Assembly (NCBI RefSeq): GCF_016919175.1
Contig: NZ_JAFFPU010000075.1
Span: 1-64,000, forward strand
Direction: 5' to 3'
Length of the DNA stretch: 64,000 bases
Source of the DNA: Leptospira ainlahdjerensis
GTDB lineage: Bacteria > Spirochaetota > Leptospiria > Leptospirales > Leptospiraceae
The translations under genes were made by a program, and so were the position numbers. Shown here one piece after another: positions 49,871-60,144 of this stretch (the first letter of the stretch is position 1; every line of letters begins with the position of its first letter). The notes under the pieces are model-generated. The model was not told the DNA's origin and did not search any database. It saw only the letters and a program-made list of their open reading frames with translations.

Positions 49871-52324
49871 ATGTATAAAAAAACAATTCTGTCCGTCTTT
49901 CTTCTCTTCTTTTTCCTCTTCTTTTCTAGGGGAGTTCCCGCCCAACCTCAGGAAAACTCCGAGAATCAGGAAAAACAAACCCTTCCTCCCCCGAACCAGG
50001 AAGAAAAAGAAAAATGGTCCAAGGGAACCATCTCGGTAATCGGAAAAAAGAAAAATGATCTCAAACGAATTCCAGGCTCTGCAACGATTATCGAAAAAGA
50101 ATACCTCGAACAGACACGCCCGGTCGATTCGATGGAAGTCCTTCGAAGAATCCCGGGAGCTTCCATTCGATATCAGGATACTGGTGGTCTGACCCTAAAC
50201 GTAGGTTTTCGAGGAGTGAGTAACGATCTGGGAAGAAAAGTTCTCATTCTTGAAGACGGAGTTTTCACTTCTCTCAATCCTTATTCCGCGCCTGAGCAAT
50301 ATTATACGCCTAACATCGACCGTATGGAAAGAATCGAAGTTGTAAAAGGATCCGGCGCGATTCTTTTCGGACCTTCCACCATAGGTGGGGTGATCAACTT
50401 CATAACAAAACGACCTCCTAAAGAACCGGTCCTTTCCGTTTCTATGCAAGGAGGGTCCTTTGGATTCTTCTCCTCTCAAGTTTCTTACGGCGGAACTTTT
50501 GGAAATACGGGAATCGATATCTCCATTCTTCGAAAACAAGGAAACGGATATAGAGACCACCAAGACTTCAGACTTCATGAGGTTTCTTTTAAGTCAGTAA
50601 CAGATCTGAACGAGAATCACGCGTTCACCACAAAATTCTTAGGGACCGTCCAAGACGCGAATATGACTTATCTCGGTCTTACAACGGCTCAACTCTGGAA
50701 TCATTCTTCTTCCAATTTCGCAGAACAGGACAATCGGAAACTGCAAAGATATTCCGGAGACCTCGGTCACGAATGGAAGATCACTGACAATTCTAAACTC
50801 GTTACAAAAGTTTATTCGGCTTATACGGAAAGAAACTGGTCCAGACAAAACTACTCCCGCAACACCGGTTCTCATTATAATACTCTTCCGAACAATACTA
50901 TCAAAGCTTATGATACAGAACCTTTCGTAAACCGCGGCGGTGATTCGGTTTATATGCTGGACGGAGTCGGACATAGAAACAGAACTTATCGTTTTGTCGG
51001 CGCGGAATCTAGATACCAACTGGATTATCAATTTTTCGGCGTCAAAAACCAACTCGATGCGGGTCTGCGTTATCACTACGAAACCGCAGATATTAAATTC
51101 CTGGATGGTCCGTCTACTCCTGATTATGCGACCTTCGGAAACGGACTTGGAAGCCCGGCAACCGGAACCGCCTCTTCGGAATATTCCCTCGCAAAATCCG
51201 GACAACTCCGAGATCACGAGATCAACAATACCAAATCCGTTGCCGGTTTTGCGCAGAATAGTTTTAAATTCTATGATAAATTCTCCGTGATTCCAGGTGT
51301 TCGATACGAAACCTTCTCTCAAAATCGAACGATTCTCCGTCAACAAGCCGTCGACCCGATTACAAACCAAACGAATCCGAATTCTCCACCCCAAGAGGTC
51401 GACAAAGGAAGTAGAAACGTCTATCACGTCCTCATTCCCGGTCTTGGCCTTACTTACGATATTCGAAAGGATCTTACCTGGTTTGCAGGAGCCCACAAAG
51501 GTTTTTCTCCTCCCCGCTATCAGGATGCACTTAACAATTCGGGAATCATAAATAAAATAGATCCCGAATATTCCTACAATTATGAAACCGGTATTCGAGG
51601 AGACATTACAAATTACTTAAATGCTCAGGTGACCTATTTCGATTTGAATTATATCAATCAAATCATCATCACTTCTTCGGCTTCCGGAAACGATTCGGCG
51701 ACATCCGCCAAAAACGGGGGAAGAACTTATAGTCGAGGATTGGAAACGAATATAACCTTCGACCCTGCAAAACTCTTCGACGCGTCTTTTAAACTTCCGA
51801 TCGAATTTATCTATACGAGAGCGGACGCAAAGATGAATCAGTATTCGATCGACACTTCAAAAATTGCGGCAAACCAATCTTTTCTGGACTTTATAGTCGC
51901 TCAAAAAGATAAAAACGGAAATTACGTTCCCTACGTTTCCAGAGACACGGCCACGATTTCTTTGGGTTTCGTTCACCCAAAAGGTTTTTATGCGAGAGCT
52001 GAATATCAGTATTTTTCGGCTCAATTCCACGATGACACTAACACAAGAACCGCCTACTGGGCGGATTCCATTACCGATCCTTTAGGAAAAAAAGTATTAC
52101 AATATTTGAATATTACTTCGGACAGTTCGGGTGAAACGGGAGTGATTCCCGCTTACGCTCTCATAAATGCCTCTTTGGGATATAAGGATCCGATCAAACG
52201 TTGGAGCGTTTTTGTAAACGGTAAGAACCTGGGGGACGTTCGTTATATTTCCGGGCGTCTCCCGGAAGGGATTCAAGTCGGACCGTTTCGTCAGATCAAT
52301 GTCGGGGTTTCCTTTGAACTCTGA
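49871..52324 (+). CDS. TonB-dependent outer-membrane receptor, FecA/siderophore-like
   Basis: 817 residues. A signal peptide (SVFLLFFFLFFSRGVPAQ) is followed by the plug domain (GSATIIEKEYLEQTRPVDSM; GFRGVSNDLGRKVLILEDG; RMERIEVVKGSGAILFGPST) and a 22-strand-type barrel ending in the aromatic EL/F terminus (VGVSFEL). The FecA-like Fe-dicitrate or ferric-citrate siderophore class is the likeliest; the precise substrate is inference. Its promoter carries a Fur box. The GGGAGTTCCCGC short-repeat motif even falls inside the coding region, at the signal peptide cleavage region. Confidence 0.9.
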   Translation: MYKKTILSVFLLFFFLFFSRGVPAQPQENSENQEKQTLPPPNQEEKEKWSKGTISVIGKKKNDLKRIPGSATIIEKEYLEQTRPVDSMEVLRRIPGASIRYQDTGGLTLNVGFRGVSNDLGRKVLILEDGVFTSLNPYSAPEQYYTPNIDRMERIEVVKGSGAILFGPSTIGGVINFITKRPPKEPVLSVSMQGGSFGFFSSQVSYGGTFGNTGIDISILRKQGNGYRDHQDFRLHEVSFKSVTDLNENHAFTTKFLGTVQDANMTYLGLTTAQLWNHSSSNFAEQDNRKLQRYSGDLGHEWKITDNSKLVTKVYSAYTERNWSRQNYSRNTGSHYNTLPNNTIKAYDTEPFVNRGGDSVYMLDGVGHRNRTYRFVGAESRYQLDYQFFGVKNQLDAGLRYHYETADIKFLDGPSTPDYATFGNGLGSPATGTASSEYSLAKSGQLRDHEINNTKSVAGFAQNSFKFYDKFSVIPGVRYETFSQNRTILRQQAVDPITNQTNPNSPPQEVDKGSRNVYHVLIPGLGLTYDIRKDLTWFAGAHKGFSPPRYQDALNNSGIINKIDPEYSYNYETGIRGDITNYLNAQVTYFDLNYINQIIITSSASGNDSATSAKNGGRTYSRGLETNITFDPAKLFDASFKLPIEFIYTRADAKMNQYSIDTSKIAANQSFLDFIVAQKDKNGNYVPYVSRDTATISLGFVHPKGFYARAEYQYFSAQFHDDTNTRTAYWADSITDPLGKKVLQYLNITSDSSGETGVIPAYALINASLGYKDPIKRWSVFVNGKNLGDVRYISGRLPEGIQVGPFRQINVGVSFEL

Positions 52325-52633
<309 letters not shown>

Positions 52634-53950
52634 ATGGATCTAAAAAAAACATCTCTCTTTCTCATTCTTTGCCTCATCGGACTTATCCTTTTTGCGAACT
52701 GCAAAGCGGATAAGAATAACAATGATTCGACGATCCTCGCAGGCATCGCCGTATTAGGCTCGGTCCCGACCGCGACAAAGGCACAGGTTATAGACCGTTA
52801 CCTTCAATTAGGTTACGAATCCTACGATCAAAGTTATAAGGACGCAGTTGCATTGCAATCGGCGGTAACGACTTTCGCGGCGACAAATACCCCGACGGCG
52901 GCAGATCATACAAACTTAAAGAATCTCTTTATCATCGCACGAGCTTCTTATCTCATCACCGAAGCGTTTCGTTTTTCTTCCGGGCCGATCGACAATTCAG
53001 ACGTCGTAGGTTGTGGAGACGGAGCCGACGGATCGGGAGGTTTCGAATGTGAAGGACTCCTCAACGCATGGCCGTTAGACGAAACAGCAATCGACAATTA
53101 TATCGCAGGTGCGGGCGCAACGACTTATACCGCAATCTTAGCGGTAAACGGAGATTCCGGAGCGACGGGCGCCGCGGAAGGTAACGACGATAAGGCGATC
53201 ACCGTCGGATGGCACGCAATCGAATATCTTCTCTGGGGACAGGATCTATCCGGAGCCGGTACAAACCAAGTATCCGGACAACGTTCGGTGGCCGACTTTA
53301 ACGGTGCCGCAGGAGCCCCTGCTCGTAGAAAAGCATATCTAAAAGCGGTAACGGACGCCATCGTACTTCAACTCAAATTGATTCGGGATCAGTTCTCGGA
53401 TGGAACAGCTTATTCCAATCTTATGAAATCCAGCCCGAACGCTGGAATCACAAATATCTTCCAAGGACTTGGAAAGTTCATAGCCGGAGAATGGGGCGGA
53501 GAACGATTGACCGGAACCTTCGACGGACAACAAGAAGAGGAACATTCTTGTTTTAGCGACACCACAAAGGCCGACTTCTACTACGACGCACAAGGTGTTC
53601 TCAACCTCTGGACGGGTTCTTACCAGATTAAAAAGAACGTCGCAATTTCTACCGGCCCCGGACTGAGCAGTCTTTTTGGAACGTTCACTGCACCACCGAT
53701 CGCGGCTCAGCTGATCGCTTCCAGAGACGCGTTTTGCATCAACCTCCCGGAACAAACTTCTGATCCGAACTACACTTCAACCTGTTCTTCCGGAACTCTC
53801 ACGGGGCGTTACGATCAAATCATTAAGAATACGGATTCCGAATATAAAATCCTTTTTGATACTCAAAAATTGATCGGAGATACTCTGAAAAAAACAATCA
53901 CAGACGCTGCAAAGGGCGTCGGCGTTTCCATCACCGACTTCTCGATTTAA
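52634..53950 (+). CDS. Imelysin-family (M75) iron-regulated lipoprotein, LruB-like
   Basis: 438 residues from the ATG at 52634 (the frame extends to 52580 but that part is non-coding). Lipobox LFANC is at about residue 22, so the mature protein is a lipoprotein. The M75 core shows GWHAIEYLLWGQD near residue 192, the family's GxHxxE metal motif, and NTPTAADHTNLKN at the front. In Leptospira, the imelysin gene next to FecA is lruB, a uveitis-associated antigen; I infer but cannot prove orthology. Followed 32 bases later by a di-haem oxidoreductase. Confidence 0.82.
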   Translation: MDLKKTSLFLILCLIGLILFANCKADKNNNDSTILAGIAVLGSVPTATKAQVIDRYLQLGYESYDQSYKDAVALQSAVTTFAATNTPTAADHTNLKNLFIIARASYLITEAFRFSSGPIDNSDVVGCGDGADGSGGFECEGLLNAWPLDETAIDNYIAGAGATTYTAILAVNGDSGATGAAEGNDDKAITVGWHAIEYLLWGQDLSGAGTNQVSGQRSVADFNGAAGAPARRKAYLKAVTDAIVLQLKLIRDQFSDGTAYSNLMKSSPNAGITNIFQGLGKFIAGEWGGERLTGTFDGQQEEEHSCFSDTTKADFYYDAQGVLNLWTGSYQIKKNVAISTGPGLSSLFGTFTAPPIAAQLIASRDAFCINLPEQTSDPNYTSTCSSGTLTGRYDQIIKNTDSEYKILFDTQKLIGDTLKKTITDAAKGVGVSITDFSI

Positions 53951-53982
53951 TAAAAAAATAAAATATAAAAAGATGAACTGTT

Positions 53983-55506
53983 ATGAAAAACAAAAGTATA
54001 AAAATGAAGGAAGAATTTCATTCCTTCATGGTTTCAGCATATTCTAATATACAAAAAGGGTTCCTCGCAGGAATCCTTTTTGTTTTATTCTCCCAATGCG
54101 GCGGAATCTTAGATCTCAAAAAAAAGAACAATAACGATCTAGAGTTAGCCGCCATTCTTCTCATTCTCCAGAATATGGATCCGGGAGAACAATACTCCGG
54201 AGGGTTGACTACCACGTTCGACACGACTGTGAACGCATTCGACTTAGTAGCTTCGAATCTTCGAGACGGCGGTAATATCGACTTCCAAGGCGGAAACTCA
54301 TTCTTTAACAGACTCTGGGTACAAGGCGGAAATTCTGCATCCGACGGATTGGGCCCCGTATTCAATAGTAATTCCTGCAACGGCTGTCACGTAAAAGACG
54401 GAAGAGGAACTCCTCCCGCAAACGGAAGTAGCACTTTCTCTACGATGTTGATTCGAGTCAGTAAGAATGGAAAGGATCCGATCACGGGCGGCCCCGTCGG
54501 TTTGGATAACTACGGCTTACAGATCAACGATCGTGGAGTCGCCGGACCTCCCGTAGTTCCGGGTGAAGCGACGACAACTGTAACCTTTGTGGAAGAACCC
54601 GGAACCTTTCCGGACGGAGAAGCCTATTCACTCAGAAGACCAACCTTTACGATTTCAGCTTGGGCCTTCGGAATTCCTCCGGTGGTCAATCAATCTCCTC
54701 GTACGTCCCCTATGATTCCGGGACTTGGACTTTTGGAGGCGATACCGGAATCTACGATTCGTTCTTTCGCCGATCCGGACGATACGGACGGAGATGGAAT
54801 ATCAGGAAAACCGAATATAGTTTGGGATGCGAGGCTTCAGAAGAAAGTTCTCGGTCGATTCGGATGGAAGGCCAACGAACCGAACTTGAATCAGCAAAAT
54901 CAAGGTGCCTTCTTAGGCGATATAGGAATCACGAGCCCCCTCTTTCCTACTCAAAATTGTACTGCGGCACAAGCGGATTGCCTAGCGTCCACACCGGGAA
55001 ACAACGGAACCTCGGAAGGATCTGAAATTTCTACAAAAACCGCCGATCTTGTAACCCTCTATACAAAATTAGTAGGAGTCCCCGGAAGAAGAAACTGGAC
55101 CAATACGAATGTGATTCGAGGAAAAGAAATTTTTTCCGAGATCGGATGTAACTCCTGTCACAAACCATATATTTTTACGGGTTATCTCGAAGGATTTCCA
55201 GAAGTATCGTTTCAACATATCAAACCTTACACGGACCTCCTTCTTCACGACATGGGAGCCAATCTCGCGGACAATCGAGAAGACTTCGAAGCGACCGGAA
55301 CCGAATGGAGAACCCCTCCTCTTTGGGGAACGGGACTTGTTCAAAAGGTAAACGGCCACAACCATCTCCTTCACGACGGAAGGGCAAGAGGCCACAAGGA
55401 GGCGATTCTCTGGCACGGAGGAGAAGCCCTCAATTCCAGAAACAAATTCGTCGCTTTGCCGAAAGCGGATCGGGATAAATTGATTCTTTTCCTGGAGTCT
55501 TTATGA
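53983..55506 (+). CDS. Di-haem oxidoreductase (DUF1111-type) lipoprotein
   Basis: 507 residues. A lipoprotein signal (GILFVLFSQCGG) leads, with the first c-type haem motif CNGCH near residue 130 and the second CNSCH near residue 387. Family known as the DHOR/thiol oxidoreductase (DUF1111) group, adjacent to imelysins in many proteobacteria. Fits a periplasmic redox role in metal handling. The stop codon overlaps the next ATG. Confidence 0.85.
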   Translation: MKNKSIKMKEEFHSFMVSAYSNIQKGFLAGILFVLFSQCGGILDLKKKNNNDLELAAILLILQNMDPGEQYSGGLTTTFDTTVNAFDLVASNLRDGGNIDFQGGNSFFNRLWVQGGNSASDGLGPVFNSNSCNGCHVKDGRGTPPANGSSTFSTMLIRVSKNGKDPITGGPVGLDNYGLQINDRGVAGPPVVPGEATTTVTFVEEPGTFPDGEAYSLRRPTFTISAWAFGIPPVVNQSPRTSPMIPGLGLLEAIPESTIRSFADPDDTDGDGISGKPNIVWDARLQKKVLGRFGWKANEPNLNQQNQGAFLGDIGITSPLFPTQNCTAAQADCLASTPGNNGTSEGSEISTKTADLVTLYTKLVGVPGRRNWTNTNVIRGKEIFSEIGCNSCHKPYIFTGYLEGFPEVSFQHIKPYTDLLLHDMGANLADNREDFEATGTEWRTPPLWGTGLVQKVNGHNHLLHDGRARGHKEAILWHGGEALNSRNKFVALPKADRDKLILFLESL

Positions 55507-56723
55507 AAACTTTAGAATTTTCTAATAAACTCAAAAAGACCGCCCTCATAGCCAATAAAATAAAAATTCTGCTCTTGACCTCGTTAGTCGTTTTCCCCGG
55601 AATCCGTTGCGAAGAAATCGGAAAAATATCCGGAGTGGAAACCCTCATCATCGCCTTGTTTGCAAACGCGAGTACGGGAGAATTTTTAAACTACTCGGCT
55701 AACCAAGTCGCGGTTCCACAGTTCAATCGGCTTCAGATCGCATCGAATCAGCTGAAAACGAGCGCCGCAAATTATTTTACTACCGCAGGAACCGGAACAG
55801 GGCCGACTGATTTAGCCGACCTTCAAAACAAATGGTTGGCCGCCAGAAAACTTTTCAAACAAGCAGAGATCTTTTATATCAACCGTTCATATCTTCCCTC
55901 CACTTATGTTCACAGATTAGACGGATATGTTTTAGGAGAAAATAGTCGCCCCACGACGGCCGATTTGGACGCTGTAGCGGCGACCGCCCCATCCTCGAGC
56001 ACAGTAGACAGCTTTCCGCTCACCCGAAGAGGATTCGCTGCCCTAGAGTATTTCATCTTCGACAATGGGGCCAACGTTCATACGTTAGCCGCAATCGATA
56101 ATGCCAACGGCTTGAGCGCAGGAAGGCGAACTTATATCGCATCTCTCGCAACCGTCATTCAACTCGATTCGCAAAGACTCTACAACGCGTGGAATTCTTC
56201 CTTTGCGAATGAGTTGGCGACCGGTTCCGGTTCTTTCACCGGAACCAAGGACGCCGTGGATTCGTTTATCAACGGAATCGTACAATTGGAATATACGAAC
56301 CAGGATGTTCGTATCGGAGTACCCGCAGGACTAACACTCGCGGGAAGCACTCAGTTTCCTGCAAAGTTAGAATCGGTTTACAGTGATACTTCTTATCAAG
56401 ATCTTCTTTCCTCGGTGGAAGGATTGGAGTTGGTTTACGCCGGAAATGTTGGAGATACGGATTCAAGGTCTCTGAGTTATCTGGTGAGACTGCAAAACAG
56501 CGACTTGGACACGAGGGTGAGAAGTAAAATCAACACTCTCAAAAGTAATATCCAGAGCAGAATCAACGCATCCATAACGTTAAAAACGGATCTCACAGGA
56601 AATCTGACTTTTGTAAGCACACAAATCCACTCCAATTTCAAAGAGTTGAGAACGATATTTGCCACTGAAGTGATCGGAATATTAGGAGCGAACGCGCTTC
56701 CTTCCAATTCTGATGGAGATTAG
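55503..56723 (+). CDS. Second imelysin-family lipoprotein
   Basis: 406 residues. Signal with lipobox GIRC near residue 36 (LLTSLVVFPGIRC). RRGFAALEYFIFD near residue 176 stands where imelysins have GxHxxE: the Glu remains and the His is replaced, as in the EfeO-like branch with GLPALEY. The gene overlaps the end of the di-haem gene by four bases, forming an imelysin-DHOR-imelysin operon. A perfect terminator follows at 56767. Confidence 0.8.
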   Translation: MKTLEFSNKLKKTALIANKIKILLLTSLVVFPGIRCEEIGKISGVETLIIALFANASTGEFLNYSANQVAVPQFNRLQIASNQLKTSAANYFTTAGTGTGPTDLADLQNKWLAARKLFKQAEIFYINRSYLPSTYVHRLDGYVLGENSRPTTADLDAVAATAPSSSTVDSFPLTRRGFAALEYFIFDNGANVHTLAAIDNANGLSAGRRTYIASLATVIQLDSQRLYNAWNSSFANELATGSGSFTGTKDAVDSFINGIVQLEYTNQDVRIGVPAGLTLAGSTQFPAKLESVYSDTSYQDLLSSVEGLELVYAGNVGDTDSRSLSYLVRLQNSDLDTRVRSKINTLKSNIQSRINASITLKTDLTGNLTFVSTQIHSNFKELRTIFATEVIGILGANALPSNSDGD

Positions 56724-56766
56724 GATTTTAGAATATACCCTCTCCCCCTTTGACTCTGAAAAAAAG

Positions 56767-56798
56767 AAAAAGAACAAACGAAAGTTTGTTCTTTTTTT
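56767..56798 (+). terminator. Perfect bidirectional terminator after the iron operon
   Basis: AAAAAGAACAAAC (56767-56779) pairs with GTTTGTTCTTTTT (56784-56796) around a GAAA tetraloop, followed by TT. Ends the imelysin operon. Confidence 0.85.
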
Positions 56799-57594
56799 AA
56801 GAACCAAAATGTTTAGAAGGAATAAATAAGACAGGCGAGGATTTATAACGACGTTCGAAAGAGAACAATTTCTTCTTTTTAATCCCGGATCCGTTTCTTC
56901 GGAAGCGGTAAATTCATCTGCGGAAATAAAAGGTTTAGCTCTTGATGTTATAAAAATTTTTTCAGCCCCTGCATCAAAGGCTCCGTCGACCGTAGGTCGC
57001 AAATGAAGGCGATATCCAGATCCAGTTGCCACCTCCGTCCGAGGATTGATTCACCTTACCCAGAAGTTGACTGAGAATCTTAAAAAAGCCTGTCGGAACT
57101 CCGACAATTCTACCCTGAACACGGCGGCGCCCCGCCCAGATTTCGGGTGGTGGGGAGCGGCGGCGGGAAAACTCCGGAAACTTTCCTCTATCACAAAATC
57201 AAACTATTTGCAAGCAAAAATCCCCTTGTCGGAACTACGACAATCTTACTTTCTTCTAGGACAACTTGCAGATTCTCTCAACTTTTGGCTAAAATTACGC
57301 GAAAGCACGGTATGATTAAATACCCAACCGTTGAGAGAATCTAAAAAGAAAAACGTATTATCAAAAGAGACCGATCGAGATGCAAATGTTCGCTCCCGCA
57401 TCAATCGAATATTAAAATTTTAGAATATGCATGAACGCCTTAAAGAATTCGATTCTTTTATTAAAGGATTTCAAAAGAAATTTAAGAATGGAAAAGAAAA
57501 ACTTTTTCGTCTTTCCCTGGTTTGACTTTCGTTATTTTCTTTCCAAACCGTTCGCGGGTTTTAAAAATCGAATTTACAAGTCGAGAATTCTTCA
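56799..57594. other. Intergenic stretch holding repeat copy 4
   Basis: Outside the element I see a CTCCGTCGACC/GGTCGC small palindrome near 56985, AT-rich DNA and a weak TTGACT at 57522 before the next gene. Unsupported open frames overlap the element. Confidence 0.45.
57054..57295 (-). mobile_element. MITE-like element, copy 4 (reverse orientation)
   Basis: 242 bp. The plus-strand start CCTTACCCAGAAG is the reverse complement of the right ends of copies 1-3. Contains GTCGGAACTCCGAC, GCCCCGCCCAGATTTCGGG and GGGAAAACTCCGGAAACTTTCC, and ends in a degraded CTTTTGGCTAAAATT. No open frame of its own. Confidence 0.82.
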
Positions 57595-58155
57595 ATGAAA
57601 CTTTCCAAGAACGCGCTTCATTTCTCGCTTTTAATTTTTTTTTGGAGTCCATTTCTCTGCATGAGCCAAATTCACTATCAACAAGTCACTCTGGAAGAAT
57701 TGGTTCAAAGTTCCCCCTATATTTTTATAGTCTCCGCAGCGACCCCGTCCTTCTCGGTGACCAAGATTAAAATCCAATCCAAACTTTTGAAGGAATTGGG
57801 CATACACGAAAAACTTCAAAAAAAAGTTCCCGATTTCGAAAGAAGAATCGCACACTATGAGATTCAAGAAGTTTTAAAGGGAAGCTGGGATCAAAAAACG
57901 ATCTCGGTTCTTCCGGCGAATTTTCTTAATTCTCTGGAGCTGCACATTCTTTATTACGGAACCGGGCTTTCGATTTCACCCATTTATCTTTCTTATTCTT
58001 CGCAACAATCGGAAAAGATCGATACGGAAAATCAAAGTTTTATCATATTCTTAAATCGTTCTTCCCGATTTGAAATGTTCGAATGGAGAGTGACGGGAAG
58101 CCTTGAATCGGAAGAACGGAAAAAAGAAATTTCGAATCTAATCCGAGGAGAATAG
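57595..58155 (+). CDS. Exported protein of unknown function
   Basis: 186 residues with a signal peptide (ALHFSLLIFFWSPFLCMSQ). The rest (YQQVTLEELVQSSPYIFIVS, then EIQEVLKGSWDQKTISVL) has the look of a small periplasmic domain of alternating strands, in which the 'xEVLKG' turn is similar to proteins that report secreted-protein surface binding. Not assigned. No neighbours within 500 bases on either side. Confidence 0.55.
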   Translation: MKLSKNALHFSLLIFFWSPFLCMSQIHYQQVTLEELVQSSPYIFIVSAATPSFSVTKIKIQSKLLKELGIHEKLQKKVPDFERRIAHYEIQEVLKGSWDQKTISVLPANFLNSLELHILYYGTGLSISPIYLSYSSQQSEKIDTENQSFIIFLNRSSRFEMFEWRVTGSLESEERKKEISNLIRGE

Positions 58156-58693
58156 AGAGAAAACTCAATTCTTCTAAAACCTTTCCAATCAAAATCGGCC
58201 CGCTTCCCAATCGAGGATTTGTGTTCCTTCGTATCGATCCTAATTTTAAGCCGATCGATTCCGAGTTTACAAATCTTTACCGAAAACCAATCGAATCTTG
58301 AGAATCATCGACTCTAATGATAAAAACAAAAAACTCCCGGAAAGTCGCGTTCCTTCCCTGCGCCGCAATCGATTCGGAGTTAGGCTCCTTTTTTTAGAGG
58401 TCTGACGGGAGCAGAGTCTGCAAAAAATACTCTATTATAAAATCATAATTCTCTAGGCTCCTTTTTTTCTTTCGTGTAGACTTCCACAAAAAAATACGAT
58501 ATAGATCATACGAATTCTAAATCGGACCCTTAGTTTCGGATTCGGTTGTATTGTGTTCAAACGCCCTTCCTTGAAATTAAAAAACAACTTAAGAAAGGAT
58601 TTTTTAAGGAAGAAATTTCGAAATTGAAAATCCTACTTGCCATTCAGAGCAAGATTGATTCCATTCTCCGGAAAAACAAAGAATGGAGAAAAA
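58156..58693. other. Intergenic stretch with a repeated TAGGCTCCTTTTTT
   Basis: TAGGCTCCTTTTTT occurs at about 58380 and 58452. The first can pair GGAG-TTAGG-CTCC followed by seven T, a minor terminator. TTGAGAATCATCGACTC near 58298 resembles half of a Fur box. No gene was supported. Confidence 0.4.
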
Positions 58694-59116
58694 ATGAATC
58701 CGGCAATCATCGCGTTAATAGGTTTTACGATTTGGACCATCCTTCTGGGAATCGGAGTGATCAGCATCCGTACGTTTAAGGTTTTGAAAGGTGAAAAAAA
58801 ATCGAACGAGTTTCCTTCCGGAGTTCAACACGGAAGTAATTTCTATTGGAGATTGAACAGAGCTCACAACAACTGCATCGAAAATCTTCCGATTTTTGCC
58901 GCCTTAGTTTTGATCGGGGCCTTCACCGGAGTTTTGGATTCGACATTCGCGTTTGTCAGTCAAATCGTCCTAGGCGCGAGATTGGTTCAGTCCTCGGCTC
59001 ATTTGAGTTCCGGTTCCGAGATGGCGGTAAACATACGTTTTACCGGATTTGTCGTTCAATACGGAAGCTTTCTCTATTTGGTCTGGTTGATTCTCCAAAA
59101 ATCCGGAATGATCTGA
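58694..59116 (+). CDS. MAPEG-family membrane protein
   Basis: 140 residues from the ATG at 58694, which has GGAG 7 bases upstream. Four membrane segments; [20 protein letters not shown] is the MAPEG signature (glutathione-S-transferase/eicosanoid-metabolism type). The bacterial members are of unknown substrate. Likely an integral membrane glutathione-dependent enzyme. Confidence 0.85.
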   Translation: MNPAIIALIGFTIWTILLGIGVISIRTFKVLKGEKKSNEFPSGVQHGSNFYWRLNRAHNNCIENLPIFAALVLIGAFTGVLDSTFAFVSQIVLGARLVQSSAHLSSGSEMAVNIRFTGFVVQYGSFLYLVWLILQKSGMI

Positions 59117-59166
59117 ATTACAAAAAGAATTGGATTCTTTAGAATTCTCCTGAATTCTGGAATCCG

Positions 59167-59616
59167 ATGATTCAATTTACGGACAAAGAAAAAGAATTCA
59201 AAGACTCTAAAAGTTTTTGGACCTCCCTCGGAAGAAACGTTCTCTCTAAATCCGGAGAGAACTCCGGGAGATTGATCGACGTCCGAATTCTTTCCGGAAC
59301 TCTCTCGGGTATCGTCGTCCTCAAAGGTTTTCGTAAAATTTACTTTTCGAAAGAATATCTCAAGTCCGATTCCAAAGAAAGAATCCTCTTAAAAATCGAT
59401 CCTCCAAGCAATCTCTTGGGAAAAAGAGTCTATGATAAAAACGCAAGGTTTCTCGGATCCGTGGTTGCAATTCAAGTTTCTCCGGGAACTTCCAAACTGA
59501 TCCGCTTCTGGGTACGAAAATTTCCATTCTCCCAAAAAATCGAATTTTATCCCGAAGATATTGAAACCTCCATTAAGAATGTCTTATTAAAGAAAGATTA
59601 TGCCAAACGAAAGTAA
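59167..59616 (+). CDS. PRC-barrel-type protein (first of two)
   Basis: 149 residues. GRNVLSKSGENSGRLIDVRI is close to a PRC-barrel beta motif, repeated weakly near GKRVYDKNARFLGSVVAIQV (about 95-115). No membrane helix. The 3' end overlaps the next PRC-like gene by 17 bases. Confidence 0.6.
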   Translation: MIQFTDKEKEFKDSKSFWTSLGRNVLSKSGENSGRLIDVRILSGTLSGIVVLKGFRKIYFSKEYLKSDSKERILLKIDPPSNLLGKRVYDKNARFLGSVVAIQVSPGTSKLIRFWVRKFPFSQKIEFYPEDIETSIKNVLLKKDYAKRK

Positions 59617-60034
59617 CATAATCACTTCCGATGATATTCTCGGAAAGGAAGCCCTGGATCCGGAAGGTCAGATTCTCGGGGTCGTGGTCAAACTTCATAT
59701 CGATCGGAATGAAAAAAAAATCACCGGAATTACGATCGACCAGGGTTTTATGAAACCCGATCTTTTCGTGGGAATCGACTTTGTCCGTACTTTAGGAGTG
59801 GACGCGATTCTTCTGAATACGATTCCTTTTGAAAAATACAAAGGCCTCAAGGTTTTAAACAGCGACGGTTCCGAAGCCGGAATCGTAGAAGAAGTGATTT
59901 CCAAAAACGGAAAGTTAGAATTCTTACTCGTGAAAACGTCGCTGGGTCCACTTTCCAAAGAAAGAACAAAGATCCCCTCCTCCAAGATCCAGGAAATCGG
60001 GGACAAGATTTTGCTCAAAAGAAAATCTTCTTGA
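59600..60034 (+). CDS. PRC-barrel-type protein (second of two)
   Basis: 144 residues. Two PRC-barrel repeats: GKEALDPEGQILGVVVKLHI (about 13-33) and GLKVLNSDGSEAGIVEEVI (about 83-101). PRC barrels mediate RNA or protein contacts. The gene overlaps the first one by 17 bases and is followed after about 110 bases by the PhoU-like gene. Function in Leptospira unknown. Confidence 0.7.
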   Translation: MPNESNIITSDDILGKEALDPEGQILGVVVKLHIDRNEKKITGITIDQGFMKPDLFVGIDFVRTLGVDAILLNTIPFEKYKGLKVLNSDGSEAGIVEEVISKNGKLEFLLVKTSLGPLSKERTKIPSSKIQEIGDKILLKRKSS

Positions 60035-60144
60035 CCAAAACCGGTTTTTAGGAAGCATTCCTGAGTACCTGAACTTTTGTCCACTTTCCGAGATAAAATC
60101 GATTCGGAACCTTGTTATCAAATCTACGGGTCTTAAAAAAATCT

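Noticed and set aside
58298..58318. TTGAGAATCATCGACTC as a third Fur box
   Set aside because: Only the left half fits the consensus; overall about 9 of 14 positions match and it is far from the next gene.
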